DNA of 64,000 nucleotides from Bog-159 sp963707465 (GCA_963707465.1 CAVPQK010000015.1:1736001-1800000); one strand, 5' to 3'; positions 1 through 9,409 are shown, counted from the stretch's first letter. The notes: generated from the sequence alone by a model not told the origin. Numbers and translations are program-made.

Positions 1-976
1 ACGGCGTGGCGGACTTGATGGCGTCGTTCACGGCGTTGATGTTCTTCACGCCTTCCTTCGACAGCCAGTCTTCCAGCGCCTTCACGCCGCTCTTGGCGTA
101 CACCGGGATGCCTTCCTTCCAGGTGGCGCGGCCGCAGAGCACGCCCGAGAAATCCGTGCCGGCCTCGGTAGCCATGCGCAGCGATTCCACGAACTGCGCG
201 TTGCTCACGCCCGCGCTCAGATAGATGAAGGGCTTCCCGGCGAGTTCGGCGGCTTGCCGGAAGTGGGTCATCGCTTCCTTCTGCGTATAGGCCGTCTGGC
301 CTTTATAAACGGCGCTGCCCTCCACAAACTCCGCGTTGATGGGCACTTCCACCTTCAGCACGTCCACGAAATACTGCGGCTTGGAGAACTCCTCCATGCT
401 CTTCTTGACGATCTCGGGTTTTGCCTTGGCGTACTCGAAGCCCTTCTCGTCGCCGCCCTTCGGATCGTAGCCCACGAATTCCAGGAAGAACGGGATTTCG
501 TGCGTCTCGCACTCCGCGCCGATGCGCTCGATGAAGGCATGCTTGATGTCGTTGATCTTGGCGTCCTCGAAAGGCGTGTAGTAGATCAGAATCTTGACGG
601 CGTCCGCGCCCCAATCCACGATGCGTTTCACCGAAACGTGCGGCAACAGGTCGGGCAGGCGGCCGGGCTGGGTGTTGTCGTATCCGCTCAGCTCGTAAGC
701 CAGCAGCAGACCGGCATTGCGGCTCCGCGCCAGGCGCGCTTCCAGGCCGAATTCGGGGTCCAGCAGAATGGCGCTGGCATGCGGCGTCAGCACCTTGGTG
801 ACGGCAGTCTTAAACTCGCCCATCATCTCGTGCGTGATCTCTTTCTTGTCCACGCCACGCGCCGAAGCCAGGGACTTCTGCAAGCTGCCGCGCTGATCCA
901 TGGCCGCCGCGGCGATGACGCCGGCATGGTTTGAGAGCGCCTTCAGGTGCTTTAACTTACCCTCGGACATTTTCAT
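1..976 (-). CDS. lacD: Tagatose-1,6-bisphosphate aldolase (LacD-like), C-terminus cut by window edge
   Basis: Cytoplasmic class I aldolase of the LacD family, expected to split tagatose 1,6-bisphosphate (and often fructose 1,6-bisphosphate) into dihydroxyacetone phosphate and glyceraldehyde 3-phosphate through a Schiff-base lysine. The frame begins MKMSEGKLKHLKALS, carries AAAMDQRGSL near residue 25 and GADAVKILIYYTPFE near residue 150, where the lysine of VKILIYY is the likely Schiff-base residue, followed by FFLEFVGYD. About 325 codons are visible before the left edge, close to the family length, so only a few residues are missing. The ATG at 976 has AGGAG seven bases upstream. ribF ends 80 bp upstream on the same strand, so shared transcription is possible but not shown. 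The family call is firm; the preferred sugar phosphate is inferred. Confidence 0.85.
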   Translation of the reverse strand, partial: MKMSEGKLKHLKALSNHAGVIAAAAMDQRGSLQKSLASARGVDKKEITHEMMGEFKTAVTKVLTPHASAILLDPEFGLEARLARSRNAGLLLAYELSGYDNTQPGRLPDLLPHVSVKRIVDWGADAVKILIYYTPFEDAKINDIKHAFIERIGAECETHEIPFFLEFVGYDPKGGDEKGFEYAKAKPEIVKKSMEEFSKPQYFVDVLKVEVPINAEFVEGSAVYKGQTAYTQKEAMTHFRQAAELAGKPFIYLSAGVSNAQFVESLRMATEAGTDFSGVLCGRATWKEGIPVYAKSGVKALEDWLSKEGVKNINAVNDAIKSATP

Positions 977-1056
977 CTACGATCTCCTTCTATGGGGAAT
1001 AAAGTGGTAACGCGATAGTTGCCGGACATGGGCAAATAATAGATCGTTACACCATA

Positions 1057-2058
1057 TTATGACATATTGCGGCTGGAATCGAACGGAGAATCCGACAAGC
1101 GTGTCCATTTCTTCCGGCGCCGGAAGTAGGCCTGGGCTACGGCTACGTCGCGCAGAATCTGCTGCTTCAGCGCTTGCGCGTCCGGGAACTGACGCTCGTC
1201 CCGCACGCGCCAGAGGAATTCCACGCGGATATGGCGCGGCGATTCTCCGCCGACCGGCTCCAGCAGAAACGTTTCGATGGAAATCTCCTGGCTGTCGCCA
1301 AACGTGGGCCGGTAGCCCACATTTGTAACCGACGGCCACTCGTGGACACTTTCAACCTCGTGGGTGCGCGTCACGTAGACGCCGGTGCCCGGCAGCACTT
1401 CGGTATTCGGGGCGAGATTGAGCGTGGGCACGGTTTGCTTCGATCCTACGCCGCGGCCGGCCACCACATCACCCTCCAGCGCGTAAGGGCGCTCCAGCAG
1501 GCGCGCCGCCTGCGCGACCTGGCCCGCTTCGATCAACTTCCGCAGACCCGTACTGCTGACCAACCGGCCGCGCACCGTCACAGCTTTGACCTCTTCGGTG
1601 GTGAAGCCGTATTTGCGGCCCAGTTCCGTGAGCACGTCCACGTTACCCGACTTCTTGTAGCCGAAGCAAAAATCGTGGCCCAGCACCACCGCGCGCACGC
1701 CCAGCCTTCGCACCAGCACCTGCTCCACGAACTGCTCGGCGGTGAGATGGGCCACCTGCCGGTCAAACGGCATGATGAGGACCTGATCGATCCCTTCTTC
1801 CGCCATCAGCGCGGTGCGTTCGATGGGCGAGTTCATCAGGCGGGGGGCGCGCGCGGGAGCCAGCACTTTGCTCGGATGCGGGTGGAAGGTGAGCGCGGAG
1901 GCTTTGAGCCCCCGCTCCAGGGCGACCGCTTTCACCCGCCGCAGGATTCTGCGATGCCCGGCATGCACGCCGTCGAAATTGCCGATGGTCAGCGCCGACG
2001 GGCCGAAATCCGGCGGCACCTCGTCAAGACTGCGAAAGACGCGCAGTGGGCGGCCCAT
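1057..2058 (-). CDS. ribF: Bifunctional riboflavin kinase / FAD synthetase
   Basis: Cytoplasmic enzyme that phosphorylates riboflavin to FMN and adenylates FMN to FAD. The 333-residue protein has the usual RibF layout. The N-terminal nucleotidyltransferase domain shows TIGNFDGVHAGH at about residues 24-35 and VSSTGLR at 167-173. The C-terminal flavokinase domain shows GDVVAGRGVGSKQTVPTLNL near 196-215 and NVGYRPTFG near 246-254. Length is normal for the family. The ATG follows directly after the stop codon of the upstream metallo-hydrolase gene (TAG then ATG), so the two are almost certainly translationally coupled in an operon with the DUF1844 gene. Confidence 0.95.
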   Translation of the reverse strand: MGRPLRVFRSLDEVPPDFGPSALTIGNFDGVHAGHRRILRRVKAVALERGLKASALTFHPHPSKVLAPARAPRLMNSPIERTALMAEEGIDQVLIMPFDRQVAHLTAEQFVEQVLVRRLGVRAVVLGHDFCFGYKKSGNVDVLTELGRKYGFTTEEVKAVTVRGRLVSSTGLRKLIEAGQVAQAARLLERPYALEGDVVAGRGVGSKQTVPTLNLAPNTEVLPGTGVYVTRTHEVESVHEWPSVTNVGYRPTFGDSQEISIETFLLEPVGGESPRHIRVEFLWRVRDERQFPDAQALKQQILRDVAVAQAYFRRRKKWTRLSDSPFDSSRNMS

Positions 2059-2847
2059 CTATACGGCCCTTCCGACTTCGATTTCGAGTCCGTCATAAGC
2101 CAGGCGGATGTGCGGCGGCAGCCGCGCCTCGGTGCGCGCGTGCGCCAGATCGTGGCATATGTGCGTGAAGAAGACGCGCTTGGCCGCCACCTGTCCGGCC
2201 GTCGCGATGGAACGGTCCACGGTGGAATGCGTGGGATGCGGCTTGTAACGCAAGGCGTCCAGGAACAGCACATCGAGGCCTTGCAACCGGTCGAGAGACG
2301 CCTCGGGAATCTCGCTATGGTCGGTGAGATAAGCGGCGTTGCCAAAACGGAAACCGTAGATCGGCGCCTTGCCGTGCACCAGCGGGATGGGGGTGAATTC
2401 GAGGCCGAACAAATCGAATGACGCGCCGTTGAGCGTGTGGGAATCCAGTTGCGGAATGGCCGTGCCCTTTTCGTCGCCGTCGAAGACGTAGTGGAACGCG
2501 CCATGGATGGCGGCCATGGTGCGCTCGGACGCGTAGATGGGGATGCGTTCCCGCTGGTGGAAATTGAAGGGCCGCACGTCGTCCAGGCCCATGATGTGGT
2601 CGGCATGCTCGTGCGTGAACAGGATAGCGTCCAGCCGCTCGAACCCCGTACGCAGCGCCTGCGCGCGGAAATCCGGCGTGGCGTCGATCAGCACATGGTG
2701 GCCGCCGTAACTCACTAGGATGGACGGGCGCAGCCGCTTGTCGCGCGCATCGGAAGAGGTGCACACGTCGCAATGGCAGCCTATGGTGGGCACGCCCGTG
2801 CTGGTGCCGGAGCCAAGTACGGTAATCTTGACGGCGCACTCCGCCAT
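2059..2847 (-). CDS. MBL-fold metallo-hydrolase, PhnP-like
   Basis: Cytoplasmic metallo-beta-lactamase-fold hydrolase of 262 residues, closest in pattern to the PhnP / cyclic phosphodiesterase branch. It opens with VLGSGTSTGVPTIGCHC, has the dinuclear metal motif HEHADH at residues 79-84, and downstream metal ligands plausibly in LTDHSE and FTHICHD. The Cys-rich stretch CHCDVC near residue 24 resembles the structural zinc site of PhnP. No phosphonate genes are nearby, so a phn pathway role is not supported; a general phosphodiesterase role is the safer inference. It sits between DUF1844 (its stop abuts this start) and ribF (its start abuts this stop). Confidence 0.8.
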   Translation of the reverse strand: MAECAVKITVLGSGTSTGVPTIGCHCDVCTSSDARDKRLRPSILVSYGGHHVLIDATPDFRAQALRTGFERLDAILFTHEHADHIMGLDDVRPFNFHQRERIPIYASERTMAAIHGAFHYVFDGDEKGTAIPQLDSHTLNGASFDLFGLEFTPIPLVHGKAPIYGFRFGNAAYLTDHSEIPEASLDRLQGLDVLFLDALRYKPHPTHSTVDRSIATAGQVAAKRVFFTHICHDLAHARTEARLPPHIRLAYDGLEIEVGRAV

Positions 2848-3168
2848 TCAGGCTGTCTTCTTTTTGGCTTCGTCGGCCGCCTGAACGTAGCGGAACCGCA
2901 ATAGAGTGAGCGAATTCTCCAGCAGGCGTTGTTCTTCCAGGCTGAGGTTACCGCGCGTCTTTTCCTGGATCATGGCCATGAGATCGATGGTGTGGCGGGC
3001 CAGCCCCAGGTCGACGGGAGGTTGCTCCTCGGCGCCGAGACGCATCAAGCCTAGTTGCATTTCGGCCTGCAGCCGCAGGGATTCGCAAAGGAATTCGAAG
3101 GACGCCGGCGGAAGCGGAAAGGGCCGTCCTTCCTGCTGTCCGGGCGTGTCTGTATCGATGTCAGTCAT
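2848..3168 (-). CDS. DUF1844 family protein
   Basis: Small cytoplasmic protein of 106 residues matching the DUF1844 pattern: a short polar N-terminus, then PASFEFLCESLRLQAEMQLG, LARHTIDLMAMIQEKTRGNL and an amphipathic helical C-terminus ending in lysines. The family has no established biochemical function and is common in Acidobacteriota and Deltaproteobacteria. It is the first gene of the unit DUF1844 / MBL hydrolase / ribF, in which the stop of each gene touches the start of the next. The start codon has no clear Shine-Dalgarno; a TAAAAT hexamer ends nine bases before it, which would fit a leaderless or very short leader transcript. Confidence 0.85.
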   Translation of the reverse strand: MTDIDTDTPGQQEGRPFPLPPASFEFLCESLRLQAEMQLGLMRLGAEEQPPVDLGLARHTIDLMAMIQEKTRGNLSLEEQRLLENSLTLLRFRYVQAADEAKKKTA

Positions 3169-3177
3169 CTTCTATAC

Positions 3178-3183
3178 ATTTTA
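3178..3183 (-). promoter_or_regulatory. -10-like hexamer TAAAAT before the DUF1844/ribF unit
   Basis: On the minus strand TAAAAT is followed nine bases later by the ATG at 3168, and no Shine-Dalgarno lies between. A start site at the usual distance would give a leader of only a few bases. Same arrangement as at seven other genes in this window. No convincing -35 box is visible. Confidence 0.35.
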
Positions 3184-3193
3184 CAACGGGCGG

Positions 3194-3286
3194 GTACACC
3201 ATCGTCAGCCTCAGACCAACTTCCGTATTGCGTGTGCTATCGGCGTCCATCGGCGTTTATCGGCGGCCCATATCGGTTCTGATTTT
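3194..3286. repeat. Dispersed intergenic repeat, CACCATCGTCAGC / ATCnGCG type
   Basis: The stretch starts TACACCATCGTCAGC, continues TCAGACCAACT, then has three iterations of ATCGGCGTnn/ATCGGCGGCC and ends CGGTTCTGATTTT. It matches the element at 48207-48290 and each unit of the tandem array at 52201-53289 over most of its length. It fills the gap between the secreted-protein cassette and the DUF1844 gene. No coding frame is convincing. Confidence 0.8.
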
Positions 3287-3303
3287 CCCGCTGGCGCCCT
3301 CCC

Positions 3304-4851
3304 TCATCGCCCTAGCTGCGCATTGCCGGTCAGGTGCGCATTCCCCTGCACAGATTCCGCGAACCATGCCCCCGTAGAAGAATATGTCGCCGCCGCATCG
3401 TTCGGCAACAGGTTGACTATGGCCACAATGCTCCCGCCCACTTCCGGGTTGTCGTACGCCGCGTTCGTCGTGTAAAAGAAAAGCGGGAGCGATCCGAACA
3501 ACGACCACGACTGAATACCCTGGGCGCTGGCCCAGTGCATGATCGTCTGCACCCAGCGGTTGAAATATCCGCTCGAATCCCAGATCCAGTCCGTGGGCCC
3601 CAGGATGTCCAAGGGCTGTTGCGCGATCCCGCTCAGCGGACACCACATCGGCGCATCGGACTGCTCGATCCGGATGGGCTTGTACTTCGTCCCCCAGGTC
3701 GCCTTGGCCTGCGTGATGTAACCGTACTGGTCGGCCAGGGCCGTGCTCCCGCAATTCGACGTGCACGATGGCGATGCGCTGAACGCGCCCACCCAGCCCG
3801 CCAGCTCGCCCGCATAGTAAGGCTGACCGGGGAATTGCGGGTTTGACGTGCTCAGATCGCAGTCACCCGAGAACAGATCGATTCCGAAGAAATCCAGTGC
3901 CGCGTAAGTCGGGCTCGATGGGTTCGTCCAGTCTGCCCAGAAAGCGTTATCGAACTTCTGCGGCCAGCTCAGCCCCGTGCCCGCCGCCCCGATCTGCAGC
4001 GTGGTCGAAGGCGGCCACGGCAGTGTCAGGCTGGCCGCCTTCAGCGCCGCCGAATCGTCCTGGATGAACGCGGCCACCTCGGTCGAGGTGAAGTCGATGA
4101 TCCGCGTCATGCCACCCGTAGGCTCCTCCAACACCTGAAACGCCGTGATGCAGCCGTATAACTGCGACCCTTGGCACCCCCATCGCTGGATCATAGCCTT
4201 GTGCAGCGGAATCAGGCAGTCCTCATAACCCGCTTCCGTCATGATCGAGCGGCCGGCGCCTAAGGGGAACCCCGAGAAGCCGCAACCAGTCAACTCGTCG
4301 GTGTTTTGCGGATCGCCCGCCCGCAGCACAATATTATTCGCTGCCATGTACGAGAATAGGTGGTCGTAGTAGTAGAGACCCCAGCAGCGTGGATTGGCCG
4401 CTGCCGTGCCGCCCGGCGTAGCCCCTTTCGCCAGCGTCCCGCCTCCCGCGCAGTCCGTAGCCAGCTCGTACGGCGCGCTGACCCCGAGCGCCTGGTACTC
4501 CGGAGACGACGCCATCGCATACTGCCAGATATTGACATCCTGGATAGTCACTCCCGCATAGGTCATCAGGTCGGCCGCGTACGTCTGGCAGTAAGGTCCG
4601 TACAGCGCGACGTCCTGATAGATCTCGGCGCCCGAGCATGCCCAATTCTGCGCCGTCAGGGCCATCTTCGGTTGCGGTGCGTTCGCCACCGATGCGTCGA
4701 TCGCCTGGAAGTTCGTCAGTGCATTCGACAGGAAGGCGCCCAGCGTCGGGTTCGTAGTTGGGTTGTAGCTCGCACAGTTAGCCTGGTTCCACAGCGTGCA
4801 TTGCGCGCAAACCGTGCAGGCGGCCAAAACAGCCAGTAACAGTTTCTTCAT
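3304..4851 (-). CDS. Secreted protein, possible TIM-barrel glycoside hydrolase
   Basis: A 515-residue protein with a clear signal peptide (MKKLLLAVLAACTVCAQC), so probably exported. I do not recognise the family. It is rich in Trp, Tyr, Gly and Cys, as many extracellular glycan-active proteins are. Two acidic positions resemble clan GH-A spacing: FQVLEEPTGG near residue 244 and KPIRIEQSDAPMW near residue 398, which could be acid/base and nucleophile, but this is only a pattern guess. It is the last gene of a four-gene minus-strand cassette; its ATG overlaps the stop of the upstream LamG/GH43-like gene in ATGA, so it is translationally coupled. The 3' end lies next to a dispersed repeat. Confidence 0.6.
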   Translation of the reverse strand: MKKLLLAVLAACTVCAQCTLWNQANCASYNPTTNPTLGAFLSNALTNFQAIDASVANAPQPKMALTAQNWACSGAEIYQDVALYGPYCQTYAADLMTYAGVTIQDVNIWQYAMASSPEYQALGVSAPYELATDCAGGGTLAKGATPGGTAAANPRCWGLYYYDHLFSYMAANNIVLRAGDPQNTDELTGCGFSGFPLGAGRSIMTEAGYEDCLIPLHKAMIQRWGCQGSQLYGCITAFQVLEEPTGGMTRIIDFTSTEVAAFIQDDSAALKAASLTLPWPPSTTLQIGAAGTGLSWPQKFDNAFWADWTNPSSPTYAALDFFGIDLFSGDCDLSTSNPQFPGQPYYAGELAGWVGAFSASPSCTSNCGSTALADQYGYITQAKATWGTKYKPIRIEQSDAPMWCPLSGIAQQPLDILGPTDWIWDSSGYFNRWVQTIMHWASAQGIQSWSLFGSLPLFFYTTNAAYDNPEVGGSIVAIVNLLPNDAAATYSSTGAWFAESVQGNAHLTGNAQLGR

Positions 4852-6608
4852 AATCCGATCGCCCCAGAAATGATGCTGCCGTTATAAAAGACCTGACCGT
4901 TTGGCGTGATAACCTGCCGGGATGTCCAATCGCTGCCTCCCGCGGCGCTAAAGCAAACAGAGCCAGGTTGGAAACAATCGCTGAAATAGGATGTCGCGTT
5001 GGTCACGTCGTAGAAGTACATCCGCCACCGGTCGGCAAGCCTGAAAGCATTCGGGGCTTCGATATTATCCAGTCCACTTCCAGCCCATCCGGCCCAATTC
5101 CCCGATGCTAGCTGTGTCCAGACGCCAGTCGACAGGCAGGCAGACGAACAGCCCCACAGTTCGATATCCTTGACGCCGGTCGTGTCGTTCTTTATCAACA
5201 TCACATACGAGCCGCTCCCGCCTGAGCAGGTCGTCAGGCAGAGCATTTGAGCGTCGATGTAATCGGTGCCGGTACTCGGCCCGTTAATCGCGTTTGACGC
5301 GAACGACCAGCTAGAAGTGCTACCCGGGTTCGTGGTCGATGCGAGATAAATATTGTGAATATCGCTCTCGCTTGGATGCGCCGTAAGGTCCACAGTCAGT
5401 GGGATGTACCAGGTCGCACCCCCGCTTTCACAATTCGTCAAAAGGCTCGGGGCGGATCCGCAGGGAACGTACCAGCGTCCCATCCATACGTCAGTCAACC
5501 CCGGGATGGCCGGCGACACCTCACCACTGCCCACGGCGGACCATGAAACTCCATTACTGGAGGTGGCCAGCCCAAAAAACGTCTCCGGTGTATAAGACCA
5601 CGCGCTCGATGCCGTATGCGCGACGTAGTAGGCGCTGTTGTAGACGGTCAGAGCCGGGTCCCGCACCACGCCGGCCGCGGGGGTATACACCGGCTCCGCG
5701 GTCGTTGTGGCAAACCAGCCGCCATTCGAGTTGCCGTCTCCGCCGTCATAACCGTAGAAGACATAGAGCTTTTCGTTTCCCGCGGAGTTTATGAAGGTGC
5801 TGAGCATCCAGGCGGGAGGCCGCGCAATGTGTTTGTATCCGCGCACCACCCGGTCGATTTCCGATGCCTCATAGGGCAACAGCGCCTTGGCCCACATCGC
5901 CCCGTAAGCGATGGTTCCTTGGTAACAATTCGGCGAAGCGGAGTTATCCACATTGCCCAGACTAAGTACGCCGGCGCTGGTCAGGGTCGCGCTTGGATTA
6001 GCTACGTCTTGGGGCTCCTTGGCGCCGTTCGCATACATGGCCATGTTATAAGTAGACCCTGACCAGGACGCTGTGCCGATCCAATCCGTAAACGCGCTCG
6101 TGCTGGCCGGTGTAGTGCCCTCCCAGTATCCCGAGTCTATTTGTAGATAGACGGACTTGTCGTCGCCTGGGTCCTGCAACAAGCCATATCCAGCGGATCC
6201 TCCGCTTGCTCTGCTTACCAGTGCCCGAGTGCCGGAAAGGGTCGCCGGCTTCGCATAGCCCAATAACGAAATGCTTGCACCGGTGGAAAAGGAGAGCCCC
6301 GTACCCGCCAGCGCGCAGCCGGTTACGCCGCCGAGGCCGCTCAAGGCGAGTCCCGTGGCGCCTGGCGTGAACGAACTGCTGCCTGCGGGAAAGGTCAGCA
6401 TATTCCCAGCCTGCAGCGTTACACCAGTAGGACTGGAGATGTCCGGGTAGAGCATCGCGACATTGGACTTGCTCGTAAAGTCCCACGCCGCGGCGATACC
6501 GTTGCCGATAATTGCATTGTGGTTGTGCAGCCACGATATCTTGGAGCCTCCCGGCTGGAAATTCTGCGCGAAAGCCGGAATGCAGAGAACCAAAATCAAG
6601 ATTTTCAC
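4848..6608 (-). CDS. Secreted LamG-like plus GH43-like beta-propeller protein
   Basis: About 586 residues. The start chosen is GTG at 6608, because it overlaps the upstream stop in GTGA and gives a good signal peptide (MKILILVLCIPAFAQN); an in-frame ATG at 6626 would add six residues. Residues about 35-250 look like a concanavalin/LamG jelly roll (AAWDFTSKSNVAMLYPD, GTIAYGAMWAKALLPYEA). Residues about 260-580 look like a five-bladed propeller of the GH43/62 kind: RDPALTVYNSAYYVAHT supplies a candidate catalytic Asp, and GLDNIEAPNAFRLADRWRMY a candidate catalytic Glu. Predicted role: binding and cutting an extracellular polysaccharide, perhaps an arabinan or xylan. Coupled to its neighbours on both sides. 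Confidence 0.6.
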   Translation of the reverse strand: MKILILVLCIPAFAQNFQPGGSKISWLHNHNAIIGNGIAAAWDFTSKSNVAMLYPDISSPTGVTLQAGNMLTFPAGSSSFTPGATGLALSGLGGVTGCALAGTGLSFSTGASISLLGYAKPATLSGTRALVSRASGGSAGYGLLQDPGDDKSVYLQIDSGYWEGTTPASTSAFTDWIGTASWSGSTYNMAMYANGAKEPQDVANPSATLTSAGVLSLGNVDNSASPNCYQGTIAYGAMWAKALLPYEASEIDRVVRGYKHIARPPAWMLSTFINSAGNEKLYVFYGYDGGDGNSNGGWFATTTAEPVYTPAAGVVRDPALTVYNSAYYVAHTASSAWSYTPETFFGLATSSNGVSWSAVGSGEVSPAIPGLTDVWMGRWYVPCGSAPSLLTNCESGGATWYIPLTVDLTAHPSESDIHNIYLASTTNPGSTSSWSFASNAINGPSTGTDYIDAQMLCLTTCSGGSGSYVMLIKNDTTGVKDIELWGCSSACLSTGVWTQLASGNWAGWAGSGLDNIEAPNAFRLADRWRMYFYDVTNATSYFSDCFQPGSVCFSAAGGSDWTSRQVITPNGQVFYNGSIISGAIGL

Positions 6609-9409
6609 GGCATAACCCCCGCGCACACGCTGGCATTCAGGCTTCCCGCCGATACCGCCGTCAGGTTAGCGCCCGTGGCGGTGAATGTTCCGGTCAACGT
6701 GTCCGCTGCGGTCGTCGTCGCCATCGCCCCTCCGTCTATCCAGAACGCCGTGGAACTTGCCGCCTGAAAAACATCGAATGCCGGCGAGAACGCGGTCGGA
6801 TTGCTCGTGTCGCTCGATCCAAGGCTGAATGTCATGGCCGTGATGGAACTTCCGGCAAACGAGGTATTATGCTTGATTCTCACCGATGTGATAAAGTAGT
6901 TGGCGGGAACAGAGGCGATGGTAATGGTCTGAGACGCAGCCGCCGAGATAGCCTGTGAGCTTTGTCCTGTAACAGCCCAATTGCCGCCGGATGTCGTGAT
7001 CGTGTAATCCGTGCAGACTGGGAGGTATGCAGCCGTTGCACAGGTTCCATTGGTCGTAATCGTGCCTCCCGTGAGCCCCGTACCGCATCCCACGCTGGTG
7101 ACTGTGCCGGTAGTCGTTGAAAGCGTTCCGCCTCCGCTCGGGAATGTCCAGGTTGAACTCGATGGAATTGCGAACGTAGGGTTGAACGCTCCCGTGTATG
7201 TGACATTGCCGGAACGCGTCTCGGTGAATGATCCATTATTCACGCCGCTTCCGCCGTAAGCCGGCCCCACGATCGCACCGTTCCAAACGCTGCCGGACCC
7301 GGTAATCGTACCCATGGCCGACAGGGGCAGATAAGTGGACGTGAGCGATGTCCAGGACATATTGCCCGACCCATCCGCTGTCAAGAGCTGGCCCGCCGTG
7401 TCCAGCGCGGCCGGAAGCTTCCAGAGTCGGTTCACTCCGGATGATGGCGCGCACAGGCCTGTGGTATGCACCGGGCCGGAATCGCCAAACTGCAGGCATC
7501 CGGCAGTGGAGCTGCCGATATTGGCGTAAATGCTACCGCCCGAAGTGATGTTACTGGTGGTTGCGACAGTCGTCACACTGGCGGGCAGCGTGCCGCCGTT
7601 CAGCGTGCCAGGGGACACAAAGTCCGTACCATCGACGGCAATGGAAGGAGCGCCCGTGCTCGTGGTGTTTTTGAGTAGTCCGGTCGAAAGTCCGGCCAGC
7701 AGCACGCCGTTTAGCCCTGCCGCGGTCCCTGTCGTGCTCTCGTTTAGCTGGCCACTGCCATTCAACTGCACCAGGTTGCCCGCTCCCGACCCGACAGTGT
7801 ATGAACTTCCCCATGTCGTACCGGTGGAAGTGGGTACGCCGGCGCCCGGATAGCTGGCCGGCGTAAATCCGAGAGTACTCGTCACGTCGGAAGATGTAGC
7901 GATGCTCGGCGCGCCGGTTCCATTCGTGTTCTTTAGAATACCCGTGCCCAAACCGGATAGAGCGACCCCATTGACATGCGTCACTGTAGGATTTGGATAA
8001 CTTCCGCTCAAGTCTCCCGCTGCTGCACCACTTATAGGCAGGCTTACGGGCGCGCCGCTCAACTGGGTATAGGGGATTGTGGGTATGTTCGCTAGCGGTA
8101 CCTGTGAGGAGCCGTTGAGCGGGGCATATCCGCCAGGGGCGCTCCGATTCGCCGAATTCTCGGGAATAAAGCCGAGCGTACTCGTCACATTGGACGCCGT
8201 GGCGGTGCCGGGCACGCCGGTCCCAGCGTTGATCTTCAGGAGGCCGGTGGAGAGGCTGGCCAGAGACACGCCACTCAATTGGTTCGCGTTGACCGTGCCG
8301 CCGCCGCTATAGCTCAAGCTCCCACTGACTAAGAGCGCATTGGCATTTGTACCGGCCCCTATTCCGTCGAAGGTAACGCTGCCGGCTACGCCGCCCGTAT
8401 TTCCACATAGGAAACCATGCGTGACAGAACTGTAGTTCAGGTGGTTCCCGCCGGTATCCGGACACGCCGGAAGGGCCGCCCAAGCCCCCGCGGATGGCGC
8501 CGTAGTAACTATGGTTTGGTCGGATGCGGTGTTACTTGGAACGGTCGTGCCGTTGATCGCCGCGATAGCCGGCAGATTCGCCGCCGGCAGGAGTTTGTTC
8601 GCATCGAGGGGAGCGTATCCGCCCGCCGCGCCCTTGTTGCTTGAGTTCTCAGGAGTGAAGCCGAGCGTGCTTGTCACATCGGACGACACAGCGACACTCG
8701 GCGCGCCGGTTCCGCCCGTTATCTTTAGGAGGCCCGTCGCGAGGCTGGCTAAAGACACGCTACTTAGTTGATTCGCGTTAACCTGGCCGCCGCCGGTATA
8801 GCCCAGAGTCCCGCTGATCAAGAGGGCGTTGAAATTTGTTCCCGATCCTACTCCGTTAAAAGCGACACTGCCCACCGTGCCACCCGTGTTTCCGCACAAG
8901 AACCCGTGGGTGACCGGGCTATAGTTCAGGTGGTTTCCCCCGAAGTCCGGGCACGATGGAAGAGGCGCCCAGGCCCCTACCGATGGGGCCGTCGTAACGA
9001 CGGTCTGGTCGGATGCGTTATTAGTTGGCACGGTCGTGCCGTTGATCGCCGCGATTGCCGGTAGATTAGCCGCCGGGATTAGCGCATTTCCGTCCAGCGG
9101 CGCGTAACCGTTTGGCATACCCTTGTTCCCGGTGTTCTCGGCAAGATAGCCAATTTGACGAACCGATGAAACGCAGGTAGGCGGCCAGACACCGGAAACC
9201 TTCGGACCATATAGGCAGTAGCTGCTGGTATTGAGATAGTAATCCCCGTCTCCACCGATTATGCTGAGGGGCGCGCCTGAGCCAGACCATATCGAAGCGC
9301 CGATGGGGATTCCGACGAAGCCTGTTCCGCCGCCGCCAACAGTGACTTGCGCGGGAGCCGTAATCGCGCTTAGCGCACACACGAATGCAGTCAAAACGAT
9401 GCTTCTCAT
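6605..9409 (-). CDS. Secreted phage-tail-fibre-like repeat protein
   Basis: A 934-residue Gly/Ser/Thr/Asn-rich protein with a signal peptide (MRSIVLTAFVCALSAITAPA). It contains two near-identical direct repeats of about 163 residues (roughly 91-253 and 254-416) with phrases such as GGYAPLDANKLLPAANLPAI, NGTTVP, TGLLKITGGTGAPS and DVTSTLGFTPEN, then shorter partial copies and DLSGSYPNPTV. These phrases are typical of phage tail-fibre and tail-spike shafts. The C-terminal 130 residues (from VCTDYTITTSGGNWAV) look like a separate beta-sandwich tip. No other phage genes are present and a signal peptide is unusual for a virion protein, so a secreted adhesin or glycan-binding fibre is possible. Its stop overlaps the GTG start of the next gene. 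Confidence 0.65.
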   Translation of the reverse strand: MRSIVLTAFVCALSAITAPAQVTVGGGGTGFVGIPIGASIWSGSGAPLSIIGGDGDYYLNTSSYCLYGPKVSGVWPPTCVSSVRQIGYLAENTGNKGMPNGYAPLDGNALIPAANLPAIAAINGTTVPTNNASDQTVVTTAPSVGAWAPLPSCPDFGGNHLNYSPVTHGFLCGNTGGTVGSVAFNGVGSGTNFNALLISGTLGYTGGGQVNANQLSSVSLASLATGLLKITGGTGAPSVAVSSDVTSTLGFTPENSSNKGAAGGYAPLDANKLLPAANLPAIAAINGTTVPSNTASDQTIVTTAPSAGAWAALPACPDTGGNHLNYSSVTHGFLCGNTGGVAGSVTFDGIGAGTNANALLVSGSLSYSGGGTVNANQLSGVSLASLSTGLLKINAGTGVPGTATASNVTSTLGFIPENSANRSAPGGYAPLNGSSQVPLANIPTIPYTQLSGAPVSLPISGAAAGDLSGSYPNPTVTHVNGVALSGLGTGILKNTNGTGAPSIATSSDVTSTLGFTPASYPGAGVPTSTGTTWGSSYTVGSGAGNLVQLNGSGQLNESTTGTAAGLNGVLLAGLSTGLLKNTTSTGAPSIAVDGTDFVSPGTLNGGTLPASVTTVATTSNITSGGSIYANIGSSTAGCLQFGDSGPVHTTGLCAPSSGVNRLWKLPAALDTAGQLLTADGSGNMSWTSLTSTYLPLSAMGTITGSGSVWNGAIVGPAYGGSGVNNGSFTETRSGNVTYTGAFNPTFAIPSSSTWTFPSGGGTLSTTTGTVTSVGCGTGLTGGTITTNGTCATAAYLPVCTDYTITTSGGNWAVTGQSSQAISAAASQTITIASVPANYFITSVRIKHNTSFAGSSITAMTFSLGSSDTSNPTAFSPAFDVFQAASSTAFWIDGGAMATTTAADTLTGTFTATGANLTAVSAGSLNASVCAGVMP

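Noticed and set aside
254..934. 226-codon plus-strand frame over lacD
   Set aside because: Antisense to a clear aldolase reading frame that runs off the left edge.
1174..2421. 415-codon plus-strand frame over ribF and the MBL gene
   Set aside because: Antisense shadow of two well-supported genes.
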